From: Streptomyces albiflavescens
GTDB lineage: Bacteria > Actinomycetota > Actinomycetes > Streptomycetales > Streptomycetaceae
Assembly: GCF_014645835.1 (NCBI RefSeq)
Contig: NZ_BMMM01000008.1
Coordinates: 242,901 to 306,900 of the forward strand
Length of the DNA stretch: 64,000 nucleotides
Direction: 5' to 3'
The notes below the pieces were generated by a model. It saw only the letters and a program-made list of their open reading frames with translations, was not told the DNA's origin and searched no databases. Position 1 is the stretch's first letter. Each line of letters opens with the position of its first letter. Positions 17,105 to 28,364 of the stretch are shown piece by piece. A program made the position numbers and the translations under genes.

Positions 17105-17640
17105 CGGACATCGAAGCGCTGCTGCTCAGCCGTATCCGCGACGTGGCCGACCACCCGGAGCCGGGGGTGATGTTCAAGGACATCACCCCGCTCCTGGCGG
17201 ACCCTTCGGCGTTCACCGCGCTCACGGACGCGCTGGCGGACATCGCCGTCCGCACCGAGGCGACGAAGATCGTCGGTCTGGAGGCCCGCGGCTTCATCCT
17301 CGGTGCCCCGGTCGCCGTCCGCGCCGGGCTCGGCTTCATCCCCGTACGCAAGGCGGGCAAGCTCCCCGGGGCGACCCTTTCGCAGGCGTACGACCTGGAG
17401 TACGGCTCCGCCGAGATCGAGGTGCACGCCGAGGACCTGGTCGCGAGCGACCGCATCCTGGTCGTCGACGACGTCCTCGCCACCGGCGGCACCGCCGAGG
17501 CCTCGCTCCAGCTCATCCGCCGGGCGGGCGCCGAGGTCGCGGGCGTCGCCGTGCTGATGGAGCTCGGATTCCTGGGCGGCCGCGGCCGTCTGGAGCCGGC
17601 CCTGGACGGTGCTCCGCTTGAGGCGTTGCTCAAGCTGTGA
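17101..17640 (+). CDS. apt: Adenine phosphoribosyltransferase
   Basis: The 179-aa type I phosphoribosyltransferase salvages adenine to AMP using PRPP. The PRPP-binding loop is ILVVDDVLATGGTAEA, and the N-terminal FKDITPLL is typical of the APT family. It overlaps secF by ATGA and precedes relA, an arrangement found across actinobacteria and consistent with coordination of purine salvage with ppGpp signalling. Confidence 0.96.
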   Translation: MTDIEALLLSRIRDVADHPEPGVMFKDITPLLADPSAFTALTDALADIAVRTEATKIVGLEARGFILGAPVAVRAGLGFIPVRKAGKLPGATLSQAYDLEYGSAEIEVHAEDLVASDRILVVDDVLATGGTAEASLQLIRRAGAEVAGVAVLMELGFLGGRGRLEPALDGAPLEALLKL

Positions 17641-17730
17641 GAATCGAGGTCTGAGGGTGGCGTCCGAGCACCCCGGGGAAAGCCCCGGGAAAGCCTCGGG
17701 AAAGGCCTGAGACACCCGTAGGACACCGCG

Positions 17731-17763
17731 GAGGCGGGCCCGGAGGAATCCGGCGCCCGCCTC
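17731..17763 (+). terminator. Hairpin between apt and relA
   Basis: GAGGCGGG (17731-17738) pairs with CCCGCCTC (17756-17763), and an inner CCGG pairs with CCGG around AGGAAT. It probably ends much of the apt transcript. Just upstream (17675-17705) the short motif CGGGAAAG recurs three times in tandem. Confidence 0.6.
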
Positions 17764-17882
17764 TGGCGTTCCTCCTGTACGAGGCCGTCCCAGCGGCCGA
17801 AAGAGAGTCCGACACTCAGGATCGCTACCATGGGTTCTCCGGAGCCTGACCGGGGGACCCGGAACGCGCACGAGGAGCCCTC

Positions 17883-20408
<2,526 letters not shown>

Positions 20409-20452
20409 CCTGGGGACTGGCGACGAGGGAAGGGCGGGGGACGGGGGACGGG

Positions 20453-21772
20453 ATGAGCGGTCACGGAGACGATGAATTAGCCGGTCAGGGGCTGGTCGCG
20501 GAGCGTTACCGTCCCGTGCGGCTGCTCGGGCGCGGCGGCATGGGCGTGGTCTACGAGGCCGAGGACACCCTCCTCGGCCGCCGTGTCGCCGTGAAGCTGC
20601 TGACCGCCGTCGAGGGGCTGTCCGAGGACAACGAAACCCTGAGCCGCTTCCGGCGCGAGGCCCGCGCCCTGGCCAGGATCGACCACCCCGGCGTCGTCAC
20701 GCTGTACGACAGCGGGGTGCACGAGGGCACGCCGTACCTCGTGATGCAGGTGCTCGACGGGATGAGTCTGGCGGACCTGGTCGCGGCGACGGGACCGCTG
20801 GCGCCGGCCGCGGTGTGCTCGGTGGCCCTCGGTGTCGCCGCGGCGCTCGCCGCGGCCCACGAGGCCGGGGTGCTGCACCGCGACGTCAAGCCCTCCAACG
20901 TCGGCATCGGCAGGGACGGACGGGTCGTCCTCCAGGACTTCGGGCTCGCCCGCCTCGCCGGTGAGTCGGTGATCACACGCACCGGAGTACTCATCGGGAC
21001 TCCGCAGTTCATCGCGCCGGAGACCATCCGCGGGGTGCTGCCGGGGCCGACCGCCGACCTCTACGGTCTCGGGGCGTGCATGTATCTGATGATCACGGGC
21101 GAGCTGCCATTCGGCGAGACCATGGACGTCGGTGCCGTCGTGGAGCGGGCGCTGGGAGTCGGTGTCCCCCGGCTGAGCGGCCGTGAGCTGCCGTATCCGG
21201 CGGACCTGCGTCAGCTCGTGGACCTGCTGTGCGCGCAGGATCCCGGCGACCGCCCCGCCCTCGCATCCACCCAGTCGCGGCTCGAACACCTGGCGGGAGA
21301 CGGCACGGACACGCTCGCCGGCCTGGTGGCGCTGCACATCCGCGCCGACGCCGTCCACACCGCCCTCGCGCCCAGGCCCAGCGTGATCGAGGCACCCGAG
21401 TACGACTGGGCCGAGGCACGCCCCGGTCCTCCGCCGGAAGCCGCTCAGCCCGGACCGTTCCGGCCGCCGACCCTCAGTGACGCCACCCGCCGAATCGTCC
21501 TGAGCAGCATGACCCCGCAGAACGCCCTGTCCAGGCAGCGGGAGGCGGTCAACCTGGTGCTGCGCGGCGAACTCCGCGAAGCGGCACAGATGTTGTCGGT
21601 GATCGTGCCGGTCTGCCTGTCGTCGCTCGGCCTCGCCCATCCCACCACCCTGACCAGCCAGTACTGGCAGGCGGTGTGCCTGGCACGGCTTGGCGCCGGA
21701 GGCGAGGCACTGGAGCTCTTCTCCCGGGTGAACAAACATGTCGGCCGAAGAACGGACGGAACCGATGACTGA
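20453..21772 (+). CDS. Soluble Ser/Thr protein kinase with TPR-like tail; contains a TTA codon
   Basis: The 439-aa Hanks-type kinase has all core motifs: GRGGMG loop near residue 25, VAVKLL (Lys48), HRDVKPSN (Asp144), DFG (Asp162) and APE. Unlike most Streptomyces kinases it has no transmembrane helix or PASTA repeats; after about residue 275 there is a Pro-rich linker and a helical segment with TPR character (LGLAHPTTLTSQYWQAVCLA). Codon 9 (20477-20479) is TTA, the rare leucine codon read by the bldA tRNA, so translation is expected to depend on development. It starts 44 bp after relA and its stop overlaps the next start. With the EACC1-like and caspase-like genes it forms an accessory triad; it is probably the sensor or regulator of the module. 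Confidence 0.9.
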   Translation: MSGHGDDELAGQGLVAERYRPVRLLGRGGMGVVYEAEDTLLGRRVAVKLLTAVEGLSEDNETLSRFRREARALARIDHPGVVTLYDSGVHEGTPYLVMQVLDGMSLADLVAATGPLAPAAVCSVALGVAAALAAAHEAGVLHRDVKPSNVGIGRDGRVVLQDFGLARLAGESVITRTGVLIGTPQFIAPETIRGVLPGPTADLYGLGACMYLMITGELPFGETMDVGAVVERALGVGVPRLSGRELPYPADLRQLVDLLCAQDPGDRPALASTQSRLEHLAGDGTDTLAGLVALHIRADAVHTALAPRPSVIEAPEYDWAEARPGPPPEAAQPGPFRPPTLSDATRRIVLSSMTPQNALSRQREAVNLVLRGELREAAQMLSVIVPVCLSSLGLAHPTTLTSQYWQAVCLARLGAGGEALELFSRVNKHVGRRTDGTDD

Positions 21773-22169
21773 CTTCGTCGCGGGGATCGCAGCGATCCCG
21801 GCGGCCACGGGGGCCGTGGCGGCACCGGGCGCCGAGGACGAACTCCGCTCCCTGCTGCGCTGGTTGCACGAGGACGAGACGCTGGACGTACGTGCCCGGG
21901 TCATGGGCGAGCCGCCCTCCGCACACCACATGGGATCGGGCTTCGATCTGCTCCAACTCGCCGTCGGCAGCGGGCTGTCCACGGCCTCGCTCGTCGTCTC
22001 CGTGCTCCAGTGGCAGACGTCGCGGGGTAGCCGCCCCGCCGTCACGCTGCGCCGCGGCGAGATCGAGGTGCACCTGACACGGGACACGGCACGCGACGAG
22101 GAGGCGCTGCGCCGGATCGTCGAACTCCTCGACCGGGAGGACACCGGGCGTGACCTCGACGCTCCCTGA
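21765..22169 (+). CDS. EACC1-like small protein (effector-associated constant component)
   Basis: The 134-aa product fits my recollection of the family called EACC1, small proteins found beside caspase-like and NTPase effectors in actinobacterial conflict systems. Visible family-like traits are an N-terminal DELRSLLRWLHEDETL helix, the segment VRARVMGEPP, a central hydrophobic stretch (LSTASLVVSVLQWQ) and a C-terminal basic/acidic part (TLRRGEIEVHLTRD). It has no recognisable catalytic motif. ATG at 21765 overlaps the kinase stop by eight bases; an ATG at 21738 would add nine residues. It overlaps the protease gene by 20 bp. A scaffold or adaptor joining kinase and protease is inferred. Confidence 0.72.
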   Translation: MTDFVAGIAAIPAATGAVAAPGAEDELRSLLRWLHEDETLDVRARVMGEPPSAHHMGSGFDLLQLAVGSGLSTASLVVSVLQWQTSRGSRPAVTLRRGEIEVHLTRDTARDEEALRRIVELLDREDTGRDLDAP

Positions 22170-23103
22170 CCCGACGCGCTCCCGGGCCGTCCTCATAGGG
22201 ACCGCCTCCTACCGGCACCTGCCGCAGCTGCCCGCCGTCGAGGCCAATGTGGTGGACCTGGCCGCCGAACTGTGCGACGCAACGGTCTGGGGACTCCCGG
22301 TCCAGCACTGCACCGTCGTCACCGACCCGCAGAGCCCCCCGGCCATGCTCGACCCCGTCCACCAGGCCGGCGAGGAGGCCACCGACACCCTGATCGTGTA
22401 CTACGCCGGGCACGGCATGCGCGACTCCGAATCCGCGGACCTGTACCTCGCGCTCGGCGACTCCCGCGACCACATGGGCTACACCGCCGTCGCCTACCAG
22501 CACCTGCGGTCCGCCCTGCGCGCCTCCCGCGCCCGACGCAAGGTCGTCGTCCTCGACTGCTGCTTCAGCGGCCGCGCAGCCCGCACTCTCGTGGGCGGCG
22601 ATGTGCTCGCCGCGCAGGCGGCCGTCGACGGCGCTTTCGTGCTCACCGCGTCGCCCCGCGACCGGGTGGCACTGGCGCCCGACGGCGAGCGCTACACCGC
22701 GTTCACCGGCGAGCTCCTGACGGTCCTGCGGCACGGCGTCCACGACGGACCCGAACTGATCGACCTCGACACCCTCTACCGCGTCCTGGAGGAACGCCTG
22801 CGCGCCAAGAACCGCCCGCTGCCGCAGCGCTCCCAGGAGAACGCCGTGGGGCGGCTGCCGCTGGCCCGCAACAAGGCCCGCGCGGGCCGCCACGCCCCCG
22901 CCGGCCCCGTCCTCGCCGCCGACGTACGCGCCGCCATGGTCGCCACCGGCCTCAACGTCGCCCGGGCCCTGCGCGCCGCCGGCAACACCCGCGACGCCCT
23001 CCCCGTGCTGCGGCTCGCCCTCCAGGAGCAGATCGGCGACGGACAGGGCGATCTGCTCGCGCTCGACATCGCCGAGCAGGGCGGCCGGCGAACCCCCTCA
23101 TGA
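22150..23103 (+). CDS. Caspase-like (metacaspase, peptidase C14) protein
   Basis: The 317-aa protein carries a caspase-fold cysteine protease domain. The catalytic histidine is His88 in YYAGHG and the nucleophile is Cys138 in LDCCFSG. The N-terminal strand with the paired basic/Ala start is RAVLIGTASY, and the block FVLTASPRDRVALAP is the typical post-cysteine strand. The last 90 residues form a helical extension. GTG at 22150 lies within the upstream gene and follows GGGAGG. There is no signal peptide, so it acts in the cytoplasm. As the last gene of the triad it is the likely effector, cleaving host or phage proteins when activated; that role is inferred. Confidence 0.9.
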   Translation: MTSTLPDPTRSRAVLIGTASYRHLPQLPAVEANVVDLAAELCDATVWGLPVQHCTVVTDPQSPPAMLDPVHQAGEEATDTLIVYYAGHGMRDSESADLYLALGDSRDHMGYTAVAYQHLRSALRASRARRKVVVLDCCFSGRAARTLVGGDVLAAQAAVDGAFVLTASPRDRVALAPDGERYTAFTGELLTVLRHGVHDGPELIDLDTLYRVLEERLRAKNRPLPQRSQENAVGRLPLARNKARAGRHAPAGPVLAADVRAAMVATGLNVARALRAAGNTRDALPVLRLALQEQIGDGQGDLLALDIAEQGGRRTPS

Positions 23104-23106
23104 ACG

Positions 23107-23149
23107 CGGAGCGGCCCGGCGGTGGGAAACCCACCGCCGGGCCGCTCCG
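23107..23149. terminator. 20-bp perfect bidirectional terminator
   Basis: 23107-23126 pairs perfectly with 23130-23149 around an AAA loop (core GAGCGGCCCGGCGGTGGG). It lies 4 bp after the caspase-gene stop and 44 bp from the 3' end of the convergent DUF349 gene, so it cleanly closes the kinase-caspase island. Confidence 0.9.
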
Positions 23150-23192
23150 AAGGGAAACCGGGCCGCGTCGCGGCGACCCAGCGGTCGTCCGA

Positions 23193-24422
23193 TCAGCCGC
23201 CGAACTCCTGCAGGCCCTTCAGAGCCTGGTCGAGCAGCGCCTGGCGGCCGTCGAGCTCCTTCTGGAGCTTGTCGGCCTTGGAGGTGTTGCCCGCGGCGCG
23301 AGCCGCCTCGATCTGGCCCTGGAGCTTGTCCACGGCAGCCTGGAGCTGACCGGTCAGACCCTCGGCACGCGCGCGTGCCTCCGGGTTGGTCCGGCGCCAC
23401 TCGACCTCCTCGGACTCCTGGAGGGCCCGCTCCACCGCGTGCATCCGGCCCTCGACCTTCGGGCGGGCGTCGCGCGGCACATGGCCGATGGCCTCCCAGC
23501 GCTCGTTGATCGAGCGGAAGGCGGCGCGGGCCGCCTTGAGGTCCTGCACCGGGACGAGCTTCTCGGCCTCCTCGGCCAGCTCCTCCTTGAGCTTGAGGTT
23601 CTCCGACTGCTCCGCGTCGCGCTCGGCGAAGACGGAGCTGCGCGCCGCGAAGAACACGTCCTGGGCGCCGCGGAAGCGGTTCCACAGGTCGTCCTCGTGC
23701 TCGCGCTGGGCGCGGCCCGCGGCCTTCCAGTCGGCCATCAGCTCGCGGTAGCGCGCCGCCGTCGGACCCCAGTCGGACGAGCCGGACAGCGACTCGGCCT
23801 CGGCGACCAGCTTCTCCTTGGTCTTGCGGGCCTCCTCGCGCTGCGCGTCCAGCGAGGCGAAGTGCGCCTTGCGGCGCTTGGAGAACGCCGAGCGCGCGTG
23901 CGAGAAGCGGTGCCACAGCTCGTCGTCCGACTTGCGGTCGAGTCGCGGCAGCCCCTTCCAGGTGTCCACAAGGGAGCGCAGCCGCTCACCGGCCGCCCGC
24001 CACTGGTCGCTCTGCGCCAGCTCCTCGGCCTCGACGACCAGCGCCTCCTTGGCGTGCCGCGCCTCGTCGGACTGTTTGGCCCGCTGGGCCTTGCGCTCCT
24101 CACGGCGCGCGTCGACCGTCTCGACGAGCTTGTCCAGCCGCACCTTCAGCGCGGCGAGATCGCCGACCGCGTGGTGGGCGTCCACCTGCTCGCGGATGTG
24201 GTCGATCGCGGTCTGGGCGTCCTTCGCCGACAGGTCGGTGGTCTTCACTCGCTTTTCGAGGAGGCCGATCTCGACAACCAGGCCCTCGTACTTGCGCTCG
24301 AAGTAGGCCAGCGCCTCATCAGGAGAGCCGGCCTGCCAGGAACCGACGACCTGCTCGCCGTCGGCCGTACGCACGTACACGGTCCCCGTCTCGTCGACGC
24401 GGCCCCACGGGTCGCTGCTCAC
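23193..24422 (-). CDS. DUF349 coiled-coil protein, function unknown
   Basis: The 409-aa protein consists of a short N-terminal beta segment (GTVYVRTADGEQVVGSW) and then tandem helical DUF349 repeats recognisable by recurring Trp/Arg patterns such as LWHRFSHARSAFSKRRKAHF and LWNRFRGAQDVFFAARSSVF. It is very rich in Glu, Lys, Ala and Arg and has no membrane segment. GTG at 24422 follows GGAGGAGG. The molecular role of DUF349 proteins is not settled. It is convergent with the caspase gene and lies downstream of the cyclophilin gene on the same strand. Confidence 0.9.
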   Translation of the reverse strand: MSSDPWGRVDETGTVYVRTADGEQVVGSWQAGSPDEALAYFERKYEGLVVEIGLLEKRVKTTDLSAKDAQTAIDHIREQVDAHHAVGDLAALKVRLDKLVETVDARREERKAQRAKQSDEARHAKEALVVEAEELAQSDQWRAAGERLRSLVDTWKGLPRLDRKSDDELWHRFSHARSAFSKRRKAHFASLDAQREEARKTKEKLVAEAESLSGSSDWGPTAARYRELMADWKAAGRAQREHEDDLWNRFRGAQDVFFAARSSVFAERDAEQSENLKLKEELAEEAEKLVPVQDLKAARAAFRSINERWEAIGHVPRDARPKVEGRMHAVERALQESEEVEWRRTNPEARARAEGLTGQLQAAVDKLQGQIEAARAAGNTSKADKLQKELDGRQALLDQALKGLQEFGG

Positions 24423-24557
24423 AGCGCCTCCTCCACATGATGCCTGCGAGGGGCTTCAGCGCCCCCTGGCATCGTCCACAGTTTCGTCACGGCCAACATA
24501 GGCGACCAGCGGGTTGCCTGTCCGCATCCCGCGCGTCCGAAGTTCCCCGGTTGACGG

Positions 24558-25406
24558 TCAGGATTTGGTGATGGTCGCCTTGTTGATCACCACGGTCGCG
24601 TTCGGCGCGGTGTTGCCCGTCTGAGGATCAGCGGCCTGCGCACCGGCGGCGGCGATCTTCTTGAGGACCTTCATCCCCGCATCGGACACCGTGCCGAACG
24701 GTGTGTAGTCGGGCGGTAGCTGACTGTCCTGGTAGACGAGGAAGAACTGGCTGCCACCGGTGTGGCGGCCCTGCTTCGTCTGGGCGTTGTACTGGTTCGC
24801 CATCGCAACGGTGCCCGCCGGATACACGTTGCCCTTCAGGCTTTTGTCCTTCAGGTTCTCGTCCGGGATCGTGTAGCCGGGACCACCGGCGCCGGTGCCC
24901 TGCGGGTCGCCGCACTGCAGCACGTAGATGCCGTCGGTGGTGAGCCGGTGGCACTTGGTGTGGTCGAAGAACCCCTTGGCCGCAAGGAAGTTGAACGAGT
25001 TCACGGTGTGCGGGGCCGCGGCCGCCTTCAGCGCGATGTCCATGTCACCGCACGTCGTCGCCATCTTCATCGTGTAGTCCGCGGACTTGTCGATGGTGAT
25101 CGCCGGCTCCTTCTTCCAGCTCAGCGACTTCACCTTGCCCGCCGCGGCCTTCTCGCACGGATCCGGCGCCTTGCTCGTCGGAGTGGCGCTCGGGGTCACC
25201 TCGGCGCCCGCGTTGGCCTTCTTGTCGTCGTTCTTGAAGACCCCGGTCGCGTACGACACGACGCTGCCGATCACGACGACCCCGAGGACCGAGGCGACCA
25301 CCGCGTTGCGTGCGTTCGTCTTGCGTCGCGCGGCCGTGCGGCGCTGCTGCTGTCGCAAGAACTTCTCCCGGGCGAGCTGACGCCGCCGCTGTTCCTGGCT
25401 GACCAC
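24558..25406 (-). CDS. Membrane-anchored cyclophilin-type peptidyl-prolyl isomerase
   Basis: The 282-aa protein has a strongly basic N-terminus (QRRRQLAREKFLRQQQRR), one transmembrane helix around residues 36-54 (VVASVLGVVVIGSVVSYA), a Thr/Pro/Ala linker and an extracytoplasmic cyclophilin domain (VNSFNFLAAKGFFDHTKCHR, LQCGDPQGTGAGGPGY). It should catalyse proline isomerisation in exported proteins. Some of the usual active-site residues differ from human CypA, for example CHRL in place of FHRV, a variation common in actinobacteria. GTG at 25406 follows GAGGAGA. It is divergent from the MBL gene. Confidence 0.93.
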   Translation of the reverse strand: MVSQEQRRRQLAREKFLRQQQRRTAARRKTNARNAVVASVLGVVVIGSVVSYATGVFKNDDKKANAGAEVTPSATPTSKAPDPCEKAAAGKVKSLSWKKEPAITIDKSADYTMKMATTCGDMDIALKAAAAPHTVNSFNFLAAKGFFDHTKCHRLTTDGIYVLQCGDPQGTGAGGPGYTIPDENLKDKSLKGNVYPAGTVAMANQYNAQTKQGRHTGGSQFFLVYQDSQLPPDYTPFGTVSDAGMKVLKKIAAAGAQAADPQTGNTAPNATVVINKATITKS

Positions 25407-25586
25407 CGGGTTTTCTCCTCATGCGTCTCGTCGTCAAGTGGGACGCGTGCGTCTTGTGAGCCGACCGCCTGCGTGTGCCCCGTACCGTATATGGGTTCGC
25501 TGAGGAATCGGCAGCGCCGGTAGGCTCTGATCCACAGCCACCCACCCTGTACGAGACAACCGCGTACGCCACCACGAAGGACGATC

Positions 25587-26300
25587 GTGCTCATTGCCGG
25601 GTTCCCCGCCGGGGCCTGGGGGACCAACTGTTACCTGGTCGCCCCCGCCGCGGGTGAGGAGTGCGTGATCATCGACCCGGGCCATCAGGCCGCCCAGGGA
25701 GTCGAGGACGCACTCGAGAAGCATCGGCTCAAGCCCGTCGCGGTCATCCTCACGCATGGCCACATCGACCACGTCGCCTCGGTCGTCCCGGTGTGCGGAG
25801 CGCACGACGTGCCGGCCTGGATCCACCCCGAGGACCGGTTCATGATGAGCGACCCCGGGAAGGCGCTCGGCCGGTCCATCGGAATGCCGCTGATGGGCGA
25901 GCTGACCGTGGGGGAGCCCGACGACGTGCGGACGCTGACCGACGGCGCCGAGCTGAAGCTGGCGGGTCTCGACCTCTCCGTCGCGCACGCGCCCGGCCAT
26001 ACGAAGGGGTCGGTGACCTTCCGGATGCCCGAGAGCGCGGACATCCCGTCCGTGTTCTTCTCCGGGGATCTGCTGTTCGCCGGCTCCATCGGACGCACCG
26101 ACCTGCCCGGCGGCTCCCACGCCGAGATCCTCGACTCGCTGGCCCGTGTGTGCCTGCCGCTCGACGACTCGACCGTGGTGCTGTCCGGCCACGGCCCCCA
26201 GACGACCATCGGCCAGGAGCGCGCCACCAATCCGTACATGCGGCAGGTGGCCGCCGGCCTGGGAGCGGACCCGACCTCCGCTCCTCGACGAGGAATGTGA
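25587..26300 (+). CDS. MBL-fold hydrolase (glyoxalase II-like)
   Basis: The 237-aa metallo-beta-lactamase-fold protein has the zinc motif THGHIDHV around residue 54, an Asp/His set further on (AHAPGHTKGS, FFSGDLLF) and the final histidine in VVLSGHGPQT. Glyoxalase II-like members hydrolyse thioesters; in mycothiol-using actinobacteria the natural thiol would not be glutathione, so the substrate is open. GTG at 25587 follows CGAAGGA. hisS begins 12 bp downstream, so the two are co-transcribed. Confidence 0.9.
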   Translation: MLIAGFPAGAWGTNCYLVAPAAGEECVIIDPGHQAAQGVEDALEKHRLKPVAVILTHGHIDHVASVVPVCGAHDVPAWIHPEDRFMMSDPGKALGRSIGMPLMGELTVGEPDDVRTLTDGAELKLAGLDLSVAHAPGHTKGSVTFRMPESADIPSVFFSGDLLFAGSIGRTDLPGGSHAEILDSLARVCLPLDDSTVVLSGHGPQTTIGQERATNPYMRQVAAGLGADPTSAPRRGM

Positions 26301-26312
26301 CGAGAGACTTCC

Positions 26313-27575
26313 GTGAGCACCTTCAAGGCCCCCAAGGGCACGTACGACCTGATTCCGCCGGAGAGCGCGAAGTACCTCGCGGTGCGCGAGGCGATCGCCG
26401 CGCCGCTGCGGAACTCCGGCTACGGCTACATCGAGACCCCCGGCTTCGAGAACGTCGAGCTGTTCGCGCGCGGGGTCGGTGAGTCCACCGACATCGTGAC
26501 CAAGGAGATGTACGCCTTCGAGACCAAGGGCGGCGACAACCTGGCCCTGCGTCCGGAGGGCACGGCCTCCGTGCTGCGCGCGGCTCTGGAGGCCAACCTG
26601 CACAAGGCGGGCAACCTCCCCGTCAAGCTCTGGTACTCGGGCTCGTACTACCGCTACGAGCGTCCCCAGAAGGGCCGTTACCGGCACTTCTCCCAGGTGG
26701 GCGCCGAGGCGATCGGAGCCGAGGACCCGGCGCTGGACGCCGAGCTGATCATCCTGGCGGACCAGGCGTACCGCTCGCTGGGGCTGCGCGACTTCCGGAT
26801 CCTGCTGAACTCCCTCGGCGACAAGGAGTGCCGCCCCGTCTACCGGGCCGCCCTGCAGGACTTCCTGCGTGGCCTGAATCTGGACGAGGACACCCTCCGC
26901 CGCTCCGAGATCAACCCCCTGCGCGTCCTTGACGACAAGCGCGACGACGTCCAGAAGCAGCTGGTGGGAGCACCGCTCCTGCGGGACTACCTCTGCGATG
27001 CGTGCAAGGCGTACCACGAGGAGGTGCGCGAGCTGATCACGGCCGCGGGCGTCTCCTTCGAGGACGACCCGAAGCTGGTCCGCGGGCTCGACTACTACAC
27101 CCGTACGACCTTCGAGTTCATCCACGACGGCCTGGGATCGCAGTCCGCGGTGGGCGGCGGCGGCCGCTACGACGGCCTGTCCGAGATGATCGGCGGTCCC
27201 GCGCTGCCGTCGGTGGGCTGGGCGCTGGGCGTCGACCGTACGGTCCTCGCGCTGGAGGCCGAGGGCGTCACGCTCGAACTGCCCGCGTCCACCAGTGTGT
27301 TCGCGGTGCCGCTCGGGGAGGAGGCGCGGCGGGTGCTGTTCGGTGTGGTCACGGCGCTGCGCAAGGCCGGGGTCGCGGCGGACTTCTCCTATGGTGCGAA
27401 GGGGCTCAAGGGCGCGATGAAGAACGCGAACCGGTCCGGTGCGCGGTACACCCTCGTCGCGGGTGAGCGGGATCTCGCCGAGGGCGTGGTGCAGCTCAAG
27501 GACATGGAGTCCGGCGAGCAGACCGCGGTGCCCGTTGCCGGGATCGTGGCGGAGCTGGAGTCGAGGCTGGGCTGA
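26313..27575 (+). CDS. hisS: Histidyl-tRNA synthetase
   Basis: The 420-aa class II synthetase charges tRNA-His. Motif 2 is LRPEGTASVLRA followed by the arginine loop GSYYRYERPQKGRYRHFSQV, the histidine-specific LVRGLDYYTRTTFE lies near residue 255, and the C-terminal anticodon domain follows. The GTG start is 12 bp after the MBL gene. Confidence 0.97.
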   Translation: MSTFKAPKGTYDLIPPESAKYLAVREAIAAPLRNSGYGYIETPGFENVELFARGVGESTDIVTKEMYAFETKGGDNLALRPEGTASVLRAALEANLHKAGNLPVKLWYSGSYYRYERPQKGRYRHFSQVGAEAIGAEDPALDAELIILADQAYRSLGLRDFRILLNSLGDKECRPVYRAALQDFLRGLNLDEDTLRRSEINPLRVLDDKRDDVQKQLVGAPLLRDYLCDACKAYHEEVRELITAAGVSFEDDPKLVRGLDYYTRTTFEFIHDGLGSQSAVGGGGRYDGLSEMIGGPALPSVGWALGVDRTVLALEAEGVTLELPASTSVFAVPLGEEARRVLFGVVTALRKAGVAADFSYGAKGLKGAMKNANRSGARYTLVAGERDLAEGVVQLKDMESGEQTAVPVAGIVAELESRLG

Positions 27576-27631
27576 GCGGTGGCGGTGGCTGGGGTGAGGT
27601 TTGTCTCGCCCCGGCCACCCCCGTAAGGGGC

Positions 27632-27722
27632 GCGGGGAACTGCGCGACCAGCCCCCACCCACCCGGGCGCGGCCCTCAGGTACGGGACCGGTAGGGGTGG
27701 AGGGGGCGGCTGCAATCCATCG
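27632..27722 (+). repeat. Dispersed intergenic repeat, copy B
   Basis: This is the partner of 8440-8530 in the same orientation and at a constant offset. It lies in the gap between convergent hisS and the response-regulator gene. Small hairpins flank it, CCCC-GTAA-GGGG at about 27619-27630 and CGGCGG/CCGCCG at 27721-27734, and could serve as terminators. Confidence 0.75.
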
Positions 27723-27740
27723 GCGGCTCCGCCGCGGGCC

Positions 27741-28364
27741 TCACTCCAGCAGCCCGAACCGCATCGCACTGGTCACCGCGGCCGTCCGGTCATCTACCCC
27801 CAACTTCCCGAAGGCCCGCAGCAGATGGGTCTTCACGGTGGACTCCCCGATGAAGAGCCGACGGCCGATCTCGGCGTTGGTGCACCCCTCGGCGACCAGC
27901 CGGAGCACCGCGGTCTCACGCTCCGACAACCGCGGCCGCTCCGGCTTCGTACGCAGCTGGTCCACGAGGCGCGCGGCAACGGACGGCGCCAACACGGTCT
28001 CCCCACGGGCCGCGGCCCGAACCGCGTCCGCGAGTTCCGCCCGCGGCAGATCCTTCAACAGATAGCCCGCCGCCCCCGCCTCCACCGCCCGCAGAATGTC
28101 CCGGTCCGTCTCGTACGTCGTCAGCACGATGACGCGGCACGACAACCCCGCCTCCGTCATGCGGACGATCGAGTCGACGCCCCCACCCTCCGGCATCCGC
28201 AGGTCCATGAGGACGATGTCGGGCCGCAGCTCGGCGGCCAGTGCCTCCGCCTGCGGACCGCTGGACGCGTCGGCGATCACATCGAGGTCGGGCTCGGCGC
28301 TGAGCATCGCGCGCAGCCCTTCGCGTACGACGGGGTGGTCGTCGGCGAGGATGATCCGTATCAC
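27741..28364 (-). CDS. NarL/LuxR-family response regulator
   Basis: The 207-aa protein has an N-terminal receiver (IILADDHPVVREGL, phospho-acceptor Asp in DIVLMDLRMP near residue 53, Thr in VLTTYE, Lys in LLKD) and a C-terminal LuxR-type helix-turn-helix (LSERETAVLRLVAEGCTNAE, IGESTVKTHL). It is the last gene of a four-gene minus-strand operon and overlaps the kinase gene by ATGA. It should activate or repress the adjacent ABC exporter in response to the cognate kinase. Confidence 0.95.
   Translation of the reverse strand: MIRIILADDHPVVREGLRAMLSAEPDLDVIADASSGPQAEALAAELRPDIVLMDLRMPEGGGVDSIVRMTEAGLSCRVIVLTTYETDRDILRAVEAGAAGYLLKDLPRAELADAVRAAARGETVLAPSVAARLVDQLRTKPERPRLSERETAVLRLVAEGCTNAEIGRRLFIGESTVKTHLLRAFGKLGVDDRTAAVTSAMRFGLLE

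Noticed and set aside
25496..25526. Promoter TTCGCT-19-TAGGCT for the MBL gene
   Set aside because: Spacing and -35 are too poor to separate from chance in a 180-bp divergent region.
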